Positions 26,101 to 34,900 of a DNA stretch of 64,000 nucleotides are shown here, in pieces. A program made the translations under genes and the position numbers. Numbering within the stretch: the first letter of the stretch is position 1; each line of letters starts with the position of its first letter. The stretch covers positions 1 through 64,000 of the forward strand of contig UQMK01000011.1 of the NCBI GenBank assembly GCA_900542085.1. Reading direction: 5' to 3'. The notes below the pieces were generated by a model. That model had not been told where the DNA came from, made no database searches, and was given only the letters and a program-made list of their open reading frames with translations. Source of the stretch: an uncultured Collinsella sp. (lineage in GTDB: Bacteria; Actinomycetota; Coriobacteriia; Coriobacteriales; Coriobacteriaceae).

Positions 26101-26829
26101 ACGGGCAACAGAAGCGACCGCCTCCAGAGCGGACCTATAGCTCTCAAGTTCCCGAGCGTTCACCAAAACACAAGCAGGGCCAGCCGTGCCATCTAGCAAG
26201 CCTAGACGGCATTCCAAAAACGCAGTCGACGAAACAGGGACGACGCCCTCAGAAATTGCCGAAGCATCACCCAGCGCAAAAGAAGCACGGTCAAACAGAT
26301 CGATGACTTCCCACTCAGAAAACTCATCGGGAATAATCGGCGTTACAAGATGCGCATTTCCAACCTTTACCGACTTGGCATAGTACTTAGAAAGCCCCGT
26401 CGTATCGGGCGTCATATCGTCAAAAGATGACTCAAAGTCATTGAGCAGATCCGGATCAACAGGAGAAGGAACGCCCTCGCCACCAAGGAACAGGTTGTTC
26501 CGCACAACAACGATCTTGCCATCGAACAGTTCCTTAATCGTCCCGCGCAGCTCAAGAAGCTGCTCAAACAGCATCAAAACGGGGCCATCTGCCGAAAGAA
26601 TCTGAGCCACGGCCATCCTCTTTTGGCGGGCAAAATCAGACGGAGAAAAGAACGGAGCGGCATCGCTGGCTACGGCCCCGGGAATCGAGCACTCATTGCG
26701 CGCAACGGATTCTGCGAGACGAGGGGACAGGCCGCAGAAGGCGAATATCGTCGGTTGCGAACAATCCCTCAAGAGCTCGTCGATTTTACTATCGAGTGTC
26801 CAACTATTGCCATCGTAGTACTCGGTCAT
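23137..26829 (-). CDS. RecQ-like superfamily 2 helicase in the BREX island
   Basis: A 1230-residue protein with a RecQ-type helicase core in the middle. Seen in order: P-loop APTGAGKS (K335), DEVH box at D433-H436, LTATA motif III, GYHGGKD, STKAFGMGIDIDD, and motif VI QEIGRGGRKRG beginning at Q629. The first 300 residues and the last 550 match no domain I recognise. The ATG at 26829, with GGAGGAGGAG upstream, is better than the TTG at 26844. It lies between the two halves of pglX, so it is cargo rather than a core BREX gene. It differs from BrxHII helicases, which have an SNF2-type core. It might unwind DNA for BREX or act as a separate defence. Confidence 0.85.
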   Translation of the reverse strand: MTEYYDGNSWTLDSKIDELLRDCSQPTIFAFCGLSPRLAESVARNECSIPGAVASDAAPFFSPSDFARQKRMAVAQILSADGPVLMLFEQLLELRGTIKELFDGKIVVVRNNLFLGGEGVPSPVDPDLLNDFESSFDDMTPDTTGLSKYYAKSVKVGNAHLVTPIIPDEFSEWEVIDLFDRASFALGDASAISEGVVPVSSTAFLECRLGLLDGTAGPACVLVNARELESYRSALEAVASVARALGLSVSFVAQQDQEEKVEESGRLLSVLQHYWGKDASFRNLRFYKNPDFDNEMETVSQGAISEFVVKQAEAAHAGSVDYRNVFVTAPTGAGKSILFQIPALYLARKYQLVTLVIEPLKALMIDQVANLRKRGVKNVVAINSDIPYGERLESLDRVKSGEASIIYLSPELLLESSIQAILNGRELGLVVIDEVHTVTSWGKDFRPDYWYLGPYLSKLRKNGMSFPIFCLTATAVYGGRDDVVSHTVADLELGNCKTFLGNPRRNDISFDIVWRSKSELPGPIEEVKTDLAEQWIDKAVHDNRHAIVYCPYQSHVNAIIDQRSVSNSKVLGYHGGKDAAYKKIVQDAFASGSCRVLVSTKAFGMGIDIDDIDAVYHYAPTGNLSDYIQEIGRGGRKRGLGAKACIDFFMQDVRYSETLYALSKFSQWQLKEIMAKLYEVYASAPQKDRSQNFLVSPNTFSYLFTNEKDEDRKTNRVKSALMMISRDLEDKFNFPVIVVRPKVSYTKQFVCIEQAAERSFTMSYGKYLRKISEAHTRYENRAGQHAVKISDMGAIYELNVGDMWANEFSELTFADFKRQLFTGKICSPTGEPALSNRLALDINYSMTFDEATSTLSAFAEALRKTFMSLAREGDFSEKEFTKELTHQLEGTSLEVKKPSALLNAFVRPVDGGGHFGSDRSFKCIKRFNKSSRNTYSRVQDVRYGVIGRELQAAMSNLTQTLGRLQPPEGSKHCRRYLDNKALDARYALAEILEILKLATYTVKGGDNPEIFIRLNDASKVKALASDSRYSNGVLRELNDRHEYSSKDIRGFFCSTMSDSERWDVVEEYFLGNDDYVAQVLGIDEKPADESAKAAPKVRHAVAKRPVGLSTSVVAEGASYEGKPYFRVWKDLLNSCSVGQEITDIQKLKELVKSSKLEMPRKDAVVCIESTDFKLHPALLWKKSRMMLFSASRADEFAHTQDIDWKCFILGQGEGIEAIADTLENAPKEAK

Positions 26830-26859
26830 TTTCTCCTCCTCCAACCAAACACCGCTATC

Positions 26860-26909
26860 AACTTAGCCCACCAATCTCGCCATTTGTTGAGCAACAAAGG
26901 CGAGCGGTA
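26860..26909. repeat. Direct repeat with TTGTTG-AG-CAACAA dyad, copy 2
   Basis: This copy lies 30 bases upstream of the helicase start. The dyad core at 26884-26897 is extended to CTCGCC-A-TTTGTTG / CAACAAA-GGCGAG, thirteen pairs with one bulged base. The rest of the 320-base gap to the ATPase stop (27149) contains no gene that I can support. Confidence 0.7.
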
Positions 26910-27149
26910 GGTATTGGGCTATGGCCGTTAGGGATTGAATAAATGAAGCACAACAAGAAAGCGACACCCGAGTCGAATCAGCTCCGCACTCGCAGAAAGT
27001 CACACCACATGCCGTCCCAAAAGCATACAGAGAATGGCGCACAAACCGAACAATTCAAATTGAAGGACATAGCGGTGGCGCTTCGTCATTGGCAGACCGT
27101 CATCAGCGCAATCCAATTAGCCAACAATAATCAGGCTGAGTATCGTTCA

Positions 27150-29357
27150 TCACTCGCTGTCGGAGAGAGGGCCTGTCGCAACGGACTCAAACTCGATACC
27201 ACAGCGCTTCACCATGTAATCAAAGTGAGCAGCCTGGTTATTTGCTTCAAAAATGCAACGCATAACATTTAGATAGTGAAGTAAGTAGTCACCAGAATCG
27301 GTGCATTCGGCATCATCGGTCAACAGATGAGAACCAGAGTGCGTCCACAAAAGCAATGATCTTCCCAAAGGACGATCGGATGGAGGCAGCCTGGAGATTG
27401 TTTCCTCAAGATTCAATCCATTGACAAAATTGAAATATGTTTCAAGGATTCGACGAATGCTATTGCGGACGGACGTTGACCGATTTCCCGCACGAAGCTC
27501 CTGCCACAGCGCCTCGTAACCCGTACTTACTGGATTATCCGAACCAAAGGCCTCGACAATGGAGCTGCTAGCCGTTTTTCTAATTACGAAATACGCGCTG
27601 TTCGCTAGAGAGTAACCAGCCGAGGGGTATGTAATCTCGTGATGGAAACTGGCATTGTGCGTTAATACAAACAGTTGGCTTACGTCGGCATTGTCCTTCC
27701 GCCGCGCTTCGGAAGCCAGGTCTCGCACTAAAGAACTAACAAAGTAAAGAACGTTCGCATCTAGGCTGGAAATAGGATCATCAATAAATACAACTGGATG
27801 ATCGGACGACCTGCTCTCGACGTAGCTTAGGAAATACAAGAAGGTAACGATGGTTTTTTCGCCCTCGCTAAGAGTTTCATTCGCACGTTCGCCACTGCGA
27901 CGAATAAATGCATAGTCTTTTCCATCGTTAGCTTCATCGAGAGAAAAATTATCAAAGCACAAGTCCCTAAGAATTCGATTGATACGCTCAATAGTAGGCT
28001 TTGAACTAGTGAGCCGAGACATCAACTCCTCCCGCTCGGCATTCTTTTTTTCAATCGCATTAGAACAGCTGAAAAGTTTAGATTCGAGCCCTTTTTTGGC
28101 GCCGTTGTAAGCACGCTCAGCTTTTAGGAATTGTCTCTTTTCTGCATCCAACCTTGTTACGCATTGCCAACGAATGCAGGAATTAGTCTCTTCTTTAAAC
28201 TCATTAAAATGAAGAGCGCGTTCGTTGTGCACGACAATTTGTTCATTTAGCCTTTCAAGCGAAATAGTCAAGTTCTCACGAGCATCAATCGTATCTTCAA
28301 TAATTACCGAGCTTCCCAAATCATTTTGTTTAGCTTTCATGCGCTCAAGATTAGTCGAAGCTAAAGCATCAAAATCAATCAAATCATTACTCACCTGAAT
28401 AATGTCGAAGCCCTGATTTCGATAAATGGATAGATCTTCCCTCAGCTGACGTATTTCGCTGAGAGAAGTTTCATAAATAGAAACAGCATCAGCCAGCAAT
28501 CTCTGGGCTCCTCGGTAATCATCATCAAAATAGTTTTCAATACTCCTAGCAAGGATCTCGCTCGTTTGTTGCTGGCAAAAAGGACATGTTGCCCGTTCTT
28601 TTAGTCGAAAGTACCGCAAGCCTCTTTCAACCCAACCGGCATTATTGAGCTCATGGATTAGTTTTGCTGTATCGACATCGCCGCTCCCTACAACGGGACG
28701 TGAAAAAGCCTCGCAAGATTCAGCTTGTTCAAACGATTCAAAATCTGGAATAGTAATCGGTTGAAGCTGTTGCAAGGGTACTCCTGATGCTTTTTTGGCA
28801 AGGGATTCCAAATCATCATTAGCAAGTGGCTTAAAGTCTCTTGGCGCGTCTAACGTCAGAATTCGCTGAAAAAATGATTCTTTTTTAGAAAGGCATCCAC
28901 GAAAAGCAATCTTCTGAGCGTCAGAAAGGGAGTTGCGCACATCCCAGCACTTCTGCTTAAACAACTCCTCGGCATCGCTATATTTAGACTCCTCCTCCTT
29001 TAAAACCTCCTCATAACCTTCTATCAGTTTTTCAAGATTATTGATTTCTTCTCCCAAAGCGCTAACGCTCTGTTTAATTTCAATATTGTCTTCACCCAAA
29101 GTGAAAACGCCCGGTACACTGCCGTTTTGAAATATGCCATTAATGTAGTGCTGGTTGTACACCAGAACCGGGCGTGATGGGCCCGACCACTCTACGCGAG
29201 ACTCGTCGCCCGCCATTCCGGTTCGTAAATACTCGCTAATAGTAGTTTTTCCACTGCCATTGGAGCCAAAAATATAATTAACAGATTTCAGGTTATCCAG
29301 CGACGCGTTATCGCTGCCATATGGCCCCAAGCCGGAAATATTAATACGAGATATCAT
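27150..29357 (-). CDS. PrrC/RloC-like AAA ATPase, candidate anticodon nuclease
   Basis: A 735-residue protein of the AAA_13 / PrrC-RloC type. The ABC-like ATPase parts are P-loop GSNGSGKT (31-38), a CPFC zinc-hook-like motif (258-261) inside helical arms, the signature LSEGEKT, the Walker B VVFIDDPISSLDAN and the H-loop LTHNASFHHE. After the ATPase, R635, E639 and H673 (or H677) have nearly the spacing of the PrrC anticodon-nuclease triad (Arg320, Glu324, His356 in E. coli). It begins nine bases after the stop of the pglX first half, so they are probably co-transcribed. GC is about 43% in a sampled line (28501-28560), far below its neighbours. A tRNA-cutting backup for BREX is inferred, not shown; SMC-like Abi ATPases are the alternative. 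Confidence 0.82.
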   Translation of the reverse strand: MISRINISGLGPYGSDNASLDNLKSVNYIFGSNGSGKTTISEYLRTGMAGDESRVEWSGPSRPVLVYNQHYINGIFQNGSVPGVFTLGEDNIEIKQSVSALGEEINNLEKLIEGYEEVLKEEESKYSDAEELFKQKCWDVRNSLSDAQKIAFRGCLSKKESFFQRILTLDAPRDFKPLANDDLESLAKKASGVPLQQLQPITIPDFESFEQAESCEAFSRPVVGSGDVDTAKLIHELNNAGWVERGLRYFRLKERATCPFCQQQTSEILARSIENYFDDDYRGAQRLLADAVSIYETSLSEIRQLREDLSIYRNQGFDIIQVSNDLIDFDALASTNLERMKAKQNDLGSSVIIEDTIDARENLTISLERLNEQIVVHNERALHFNEFKEETNSCIRWQCVTRLDAEKRQFLKAERAYNGAKKGLESKLFSCSNAIEKKNAEREELMSRLTSSKPTIERINRILRDLCFDNFSLDEANDGKDYAFIRRSGERANETLSEGEKTIVTFLYFLSYVESRSSDHPVVFIDDPISSLDANVLYFVSSLVRDLASEARRKDNADVSQLFVLTHNASFHHEITYPSAGYSLANSAYFVIRKTASSSIVEAFGSDNPVSTGYEALWQELRAGNRSTSVRNSIRRILETYFNFVNGLNLEETISRLPPSDRPLGRSLLLWTHSGSHLLTDDAECTDSGDYLLHYLNVMRCIFEANNQAAHFDYMVKRCGIEFESVATGPLSDSE

Positions 29358-29366
29358 TCAAACCAC

Positions 29367-31874
29367 CTATAACAAAGGATGACGGTTGAAGTCTAGGGAA
29401 GTTTCAAACGAATCATAATCCGCTTTGGACAACGTAATACACTCGTCCGTTTCAGCCAAAGCTCCTTCAGCGGAGTTCAAAAAATCAGGAAGAGTCTTCA
29501 TTATTCCGCATTTATAGTTAAGCGTAGGCATTAACAAATCGGCAATTGCTTTAGCGAAAGACGAATTAAGGAAGCCGATTGCCTCCTTGCATTTCTCCCC
29601 AACAACAACTTGACCGCCAGCATCAAATAGGCAGCCGCTGGGGAAAAAGCGAATCCCGAGATTTCCGCTTGAAACGGCCGTCCACGTTCCGCCCTCTTTA
29701 AACCATAGGCCTTGACTTGGCCAGACACATCCCGGCAGCTCCCTCATTTCACTTCGGTGAAGATCATTGAACGCAATAACCCACTCCAAATTTCCGTACC
29801 ATTTTCTAAACTCACCGCCTTTGCAGTAGGGAACATAAGACCCTTTGGAATCCACATCAGCAAGAGACGCTGCGTTCGTCACTATCTCACTATCCGACGC
29901 TTCCCACCAATAACGCAAGAAACGTGCATTGTCCGCGGTATGAATTCCCTCCCTAAATGCCAAAGACTCGCCCAGACTCGGACAGTCACTGAAAGCGTAC
30001 ACGATACCGTCGCTGGCCCAATAGGCGATAGGGGTGCCGGGGATCTGCCTGAAGGTCTCGGCGTCGCGGCGGTAGAACCAGCCGCAGTCGGGGTTGCCGA
30101 TCGCCTCGAGGGCCTTCTGGCGCTTGGCTTCGCTGCCGTTGATGTCGACGAGGCGCACGTAGGCGCCCTCGCATGCCGCGCGGCCGTTGTAGACGACATC
30201 GGCCGTGACGTTGACGACCTCGCCGCCGATGGCGTCGAACGCGCGGGGGCCAAGGTGCAGCATGGAGAGGATCGACTTGCTCCCGATGAGCGAGGAGCGC
30301 ATCTTCTCGAAGCTGCCCAGGAACATCCAGCTCTGCATGGTGATCATGGCCGCGTAGCCGCGGTCCTTTGCCAGGCTGAAGCCGCGCTCGATGAAGCACG
30401 TGCACAGGTCGCTCTTCACGTCGGGGTAGCTCTTCTTGACCCACCTGGACATGAAGGGGCCGAAGCTGGAGCTGCCCATGTAGGGCGGGTTGGCCACCAC
30501 GCAGTCGTGGCGGCGGGAAAGCACCTCGCAGGTATCGAGGGCGCGCCGGAGCCTCTCCCTCGAGCTGCTGCCGAACAGGCCGCCGTCGCCGGCGAGCGCC
30601 ACCGCCTCGCGGATCGCGGCGAGGTCGCCCTCGGCCGGGGCGAGCAGCGAGCCCACCTCGTCCAGGTGCGCCAGGGCGTCGACCAGGTCCTTCTTCTTTG
30701 CCAGGACGCTGCCCTGCGGCACGTCGCCCTCCCCCAGCGCCACCGGCGCGAGAACGGCGATGTCGGCCCGCACGCCGCGGCCGAAGAAGCGGCGGTCCAG
30801 CCCGCGGGCGCACATGGCCAGCGCCAGGCGCGCGATCTGGGCGGCGCGGGGGTCGATCTCCATGCCGTGCAGGTTCTTCGACAGGACGAGCCCGGGGATC
30901 TCGCGCTCGCGGTAGCCGCGCTCCAGGTACATCTTGGCCAGCAGCTCGAAGGCGTAGACCAGGATGTGGCCCGAGCCGCAGGCCGGGTCGCACAGGGAGA
31001 TGTCCTCGGGGCCGGCGATCCTGATGAAGTCCTCGTGCTCCGCATCGGGCTCGATGTAGTACTCCATCTCGCCGCGAAGCGGGCTCGCGGGGTTGTTGAG
31101 CATCCACAGGCGCCCCAGCGAGTTCTGCACCATGTAGCGCACGATCCAGTCGGGCGTGAACAGCTGGGTGGCCGGGCCTATGGTGTCGGGGGTCTCCTTG
31201 GCCTTGGAGGCGAAGAAGGCGTCCTTGACCTCGGAGTTGTAGTACTGGTACATCCAGCCCAGGACCTGGACGTCGGCCCAGTCGGCCTCGTCGATGTCGC
31301 CCACCATGCGGCCGATGACGCCGTCGGGGTCCATGAGGTTGGCCGGCAGCAGCAGCGCCATGCAGGCGTCCACGGGCTGGAACACGCCGGGCAGGCACCC
31401 TGAGAGCTCGGCGCACTGGGCCAGGAACAGGTAGCGGAACAGCGGCCCGTCCTCGCCGGCCTGCTTGAGCTCGGCGACGCGCACCGGGTCGGCGCCCTCG
31501 ATCTCCACGTCGAGCGCCTCGTCCGCGGCCTGGCTGCCCAGCTCCCAGGAGCCGTCCGCCGCGGGGCGGGTGAACATGCGCACGCGGCTGGGCAGGAAGT
31601 CGTGGACCTCCATGTAGCGCACGGCGGCGATGCGGTTGAACCAGGTGTAGGCGGCGCGGTCGCGCAGGCGGGCGAAGCCCTCCTCGGCGCCGGCGCGCAG
31701 CAGGGCGTCGCGCCACCCGGTCTCCTCCGGGGACAGGGCGCGCCCGCCCACCGCCGCGGCGCCGGCGGGCTCGGCGCCCTCGGCCACGCCGTAGAGCCTC
31801 ATGCGGGCCTCGACGCCGGCGATGAGCTCGTTGCGGGCCCAGATGCAGTAGTTCTTGATGGCGGTATCGTTCAT
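29367..31874 (-). CDS. pglX: N-terminal half of BREX methyltransferase PglX
   Basis: An 835-residue protein that covers the helical N-terminus (AYTWFNRIAAVRYMEVHDFLP), the SAM-binding DPACGSGH (D296) and the catalytic NPPY (462-465) of an N6-adenine methyltransferase, and the target-recognition region. It stops after SFETSLDFNRHPLL, at the point where ordinary PglX (about 1200 residues) continues with its C-terminal domain, which is encoded separately at 20909-21877. Composition splits it: line 30721-30780 has 48 G or C in 60, line 29401-29460 has 25, with the change near 29990. This suggests replacement of the specificity region by recombination. It follows brxC by 30 bases. The function depends on whether the two halves assemble. 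Confidence 0.9.
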   Translation of the reverse strand: MNDTAIKNYCIWARNELIAGVEARMRLYGVAEGAEPAGAAAVGGRALSPEETGWRDALLRAGAEEGFARLRDRAAYTWFNRIAAVRYMEVHDFLPSRVRMFTRPAADGSWELGSQAADEALDVEIEGADPVRVAELKQAGEDGPLFRYLFLAQCAELSGCLPGVFQPVDACMALLLPANLMDPDGVIGRMVGDIDEADWADVQVLGWMYQYYNSEVKDAFFASKAKETPDTIGPATQLFTPDWIVRYMVQNSLGRLWMLNNPASPLRGEMEYYIEPDAEHEDFIRIAGPEDISLCDPACGSGHILVYAFELLAKMYLERGYREREIPGLVLSKNLHGMEIDPRAAQIARLALAMCARGLDRRFFGRGVRADIAVLAPVALGEGDVPQGSVLAKKKDLVDALAHLDEVGSLLAPAEGDLAAIREAVALAGDGGLFGSSSRERLRRALDTCEVLSRRHDCVVANPPYMGSSSFGPFMSRWVKKSYPDVKSDLCTCFIERGFSLAKDRGYAAMITMQSWMFLGSFEKMRSSLIGSKSILSMLHLGPRAFDAIGGEVVNVTADVVYNGRAACEGAYVRLVDINGSEAKRQKALEAIGNPDCGWFYRRDAETFRQIPGTPIAYWASDGIVYAFSDCPSLGESLAFREGIHTADNARFLRYWWEASDSEIVTNAASLADVDSKGSYVPYCKGGEFRKWYGNLEWVIAFNDLHRSEMRELPGCVWPSQGLWFKEGGTWTAVSSGNLGIRFFPSGCLFDAGGQVVVGEKCKEAIGFLNSSFAKAIADLLMPTLNYKCGIMKTLPDFLNSAEGALAETDECITLSKADYDSFETSLDFNRHPLL

Positions 31875-31904
31875 GGCGGTCTGCCCTTCCCCGGTGGTTC
31901 TTGG

Positions 31905-34900
31905 TTAGCTCAGGCGGATGGCGTCGTTGCCCTGCAGCTCGGCAAGCAAGCGCACGCGGAGCTGGGCAAGATAGGCGTCGATGTCGCTTTCGCTCTCCAG
32001 CTTTTTGCGCTCACCCAGGTCGGCCAGGCGCAGCTTTTTAATCCTGGGCGCGGGTACGGGCTTTACGGTCGTCGGGGCGTCCTTGTCGTTGTCCTTGATC
32101 GTGGTAACGATCTCACCGGTCGGCGTGACCTCTTTGTGGCGGCTCTCACGCTGCTGGCGGGCCTTCTCCTCATCGATTGCGGTATCAATCTTCTCGCACG
32201 CACGGTCGCAATACTCAATCAGCTGCTGCTTGAGCGCGGCAAGCTCGCTCGCCTTGGTGGCGGCGTGAGCACGGCTCTCAAACGAGTTAGCCATGCGGCC
32301 GGCGTTCTCGATAGCGCGCTCGGCAAGCTTGGCATAGCCGTCCTGGCTCTGGGCATATTCGTGTACCTGGGCCATCTGCGCGGCGATGTCGTCCAGCGTC
32401 TCCTTGCGCTTGGCATCGACCATCTGCTTGTGAGCCACCATGACCGGCTCCATCAGATCGTGGAGCTCGCGAACCTCGCGGTACGGATGCGGGTTCTTCA
32501 GAATCTGCACAACGCGCTTGTTGGCCTCAACCGCCTGCGCGTCGGAATCCATATAGAAGCCCTCGTCCTTCATAAGGCCCATAAACTCAACGGCCTTATC
32601 AAAGACGGGCTTTTGGCTCTCAAAGAAGAACGTGACCTGGTCGTAGTCCTCTTTCCAGTCGTCCAGATCGTCCTGCGCCTTTACAAAGGCGTTGAACAGC
32701 GTCTGAGCGTCGTTCTGGTTGTCCAGCAGGCGCGTGGTCAGCTTAATGCCGTCCTCCAGCACCTTTAGGCCCGGATACGGATAGGCCGGGGCCAAGCCCG
32801 TAAAGTTGTTGTTCGTGAGCTCCACGCACTCGTTCTTAAAGCCTGTAAGCGTTTCGACCACCGTGGCGGTGAGCTCGTCCTCGTTGGTAATGTCGCGCTT
32901 GGCATCGAAGGTCTCGCGCAGCACCCTGTTGACCTTCTTGATGAGTTCATCGCTCATCTTAACGCGCTCGCGCACCTGAGCCTTGTCGGCGTCCTTGCGC
33001 AGGAAGGCAACCATACGCGAATCGGCAGGGGCAACATTGGCGCCGGCAGCTGTAATGGTTGCGCGCTGCGAAACCACCAGCTGCGCCACCACGTTGGCAA
33101 TGTCGATTTCGCGCCAACCATAGGGAGCGTTTTGGAACTTGCGCTGCAGGTCACCCATGGTCGTATTCAGCGACAGGCGCGTCTGGGCATGCAAAAAGTC
33201 CGCGACCTCCTTCTCGGCGCGGGCATTCTGGGAGCTCTGGCCGTCGAGCGCCATCTGGTTGGCACCGCGCAGCGTGGCGCGAATGTCCTCGTCGGCCTTG
33301 GCGGGGTCGGCGATGTAGTCGGCCTTGGTAAAGATAGCATCCGTCAGCTTTGACAAGGCCTGGTCAAACACGTCGGCGGGCTTGGTGGCGCGAACGTTAA
33401 CCATGGAGCCGTTCACAGCTACGCGGGCGTGCAGCACGGCCTCCTCCAGCAGTTTGGCTGCCTCGCGCTCAACGAAAGTAGCCTCTTTCATCTTTGCCTG
33501 GATAATCTGCTGGGTCGAAGGCGCCAGGGCCTCGGTGTTGATGGTCTTGCGATACTTGCGGATCTTAGCCACATTCTGCAGGTCGTCAAAGTAGTCGATG
33601 TCGTCTGCCAGCACCACCAGCGCGATATTGGCCGACTTGACGGCGAGCTCGGCGTCGTCGGCACGCGAAAGGTCATCGGCCACCGTGACTACATTGAGTT
33701 TCATGCCACCCTGAGCCACACCATAGGCAGAATCGTCTACATAGCGGTCGAAGGGAAAGTCGTTGGCGCCCACGCGCAGCTTGGTAGCCGTATAGATGCC
33801 GCTAAAGAGCGACTTTTTAATTCCCTCGATAATCAGGGCAGCATCCACCGGCGTCTCGCTAATGGCGCGCGAGATATCCTGCTCCTCGTCGGTGAGGAAG
33901 TTGTACGCATCGCCCTGACGCGCCACGTAGTTCTCGCGCACCAGACGGTCGAGCGATTCCTTAACACGGTCCTTAAGGGCGGCCTTGTCCACGTCCATGA
34001 CGTCGACCATAAGGATGGAGATGTTCTCGACGTTGGACTTGATGTAGTCGATATAGCGGATCAGATACAGCAGCTTTAGGACCTTAACGTCCTCGGCCTT
34101 AAGGCCATGGCCGTCCTCGGCCGCACGCTCGGCACGCGTGACCACCTGAATCACACCGTGCTCCAGATCCTTGGCAATGGTATCGAAGAAGCGCCAGAAC
34201 GGCACCAGGGCGCCAACCTCTTGGTCTTGGATGGCCTGGGCCGATTCCTGGAAGGCCGAGAGCATGGAGCGCTCGCCCGTGGACATGTGCTTGGCCTTAA
34301 CGCCGTGCTTGCGCACCTCGGTCATAACGTCGGGCAGCACCTTAAACTGATAGCCCACAAACGGGTAGCTGGCGGTAAAGTCGCTGCGGCTGGCGTAGCC
34401 GATCAGGTCGCTGCGCGAACCGTCAAAGGAAAACACGTTTTTGAGCACGGTGCTCTGGGCCTCGTAGTCCTGCTGGAGCTTTGCCTCGGCGACGTCGTTC
34501 TTTTGCAGCACGCGGCGCTGGATGACCTCGTCAACGCTGGAGCTCGAGAGCGAAAGGCGCGTGTTAAAGCGACCCTGAATCTTGGAGAAGTCATCGCCCA
34601 CGATCATGGCGACCTCGTCGATGGCCTCCTGACTGGTCACCATAACCCACACGCGACCACCGCAACGGCTGCCCAGCTCCTCGACGAGCGTCTGCAGCGA
34701 CAGCATAAGACTCGTGCTCATGTCGGCATCGGAGCCAATAAACTGACCCACCTCGTCGGCCATAAACAGCAGGCGGAACTCGCCACCGCACTCCTCGGCG
34801 CGCTTGTCGGCATACTGCTTGACCATCTTGGCAAAGGTGTCGGCAGCGATGGCATCGTCCTCGGTGCCATCGAACCAGTGGCGCGCAGCCTGCTCACTCA

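Noticed and set aside
22051..26909. CRISPR array from the repeated dyad elements
   Set aside because: There are only two long copies 4.8 kb apart with genes between them, and no regular spacers.
26943..27272. Plus-strand open frame between the ATPase and the helicase
   Set aside because: No ribosome site, its end overlaps the ATPase gene, and the sequence does not resemble a protein family.
29712..31403. Long plus-strand open frame antisense to pglX
   Set aside because: It results from high GC at third codon positions of the minus-strand gene; its protein has no domain sense and no ribosome site.
20909..31874. Phase-variable pglX switched by inversion
   Set aside because: Both halves are on the same strand, I found no inverted repeats in the pglX sequence, and no recombinase gene is in the window.
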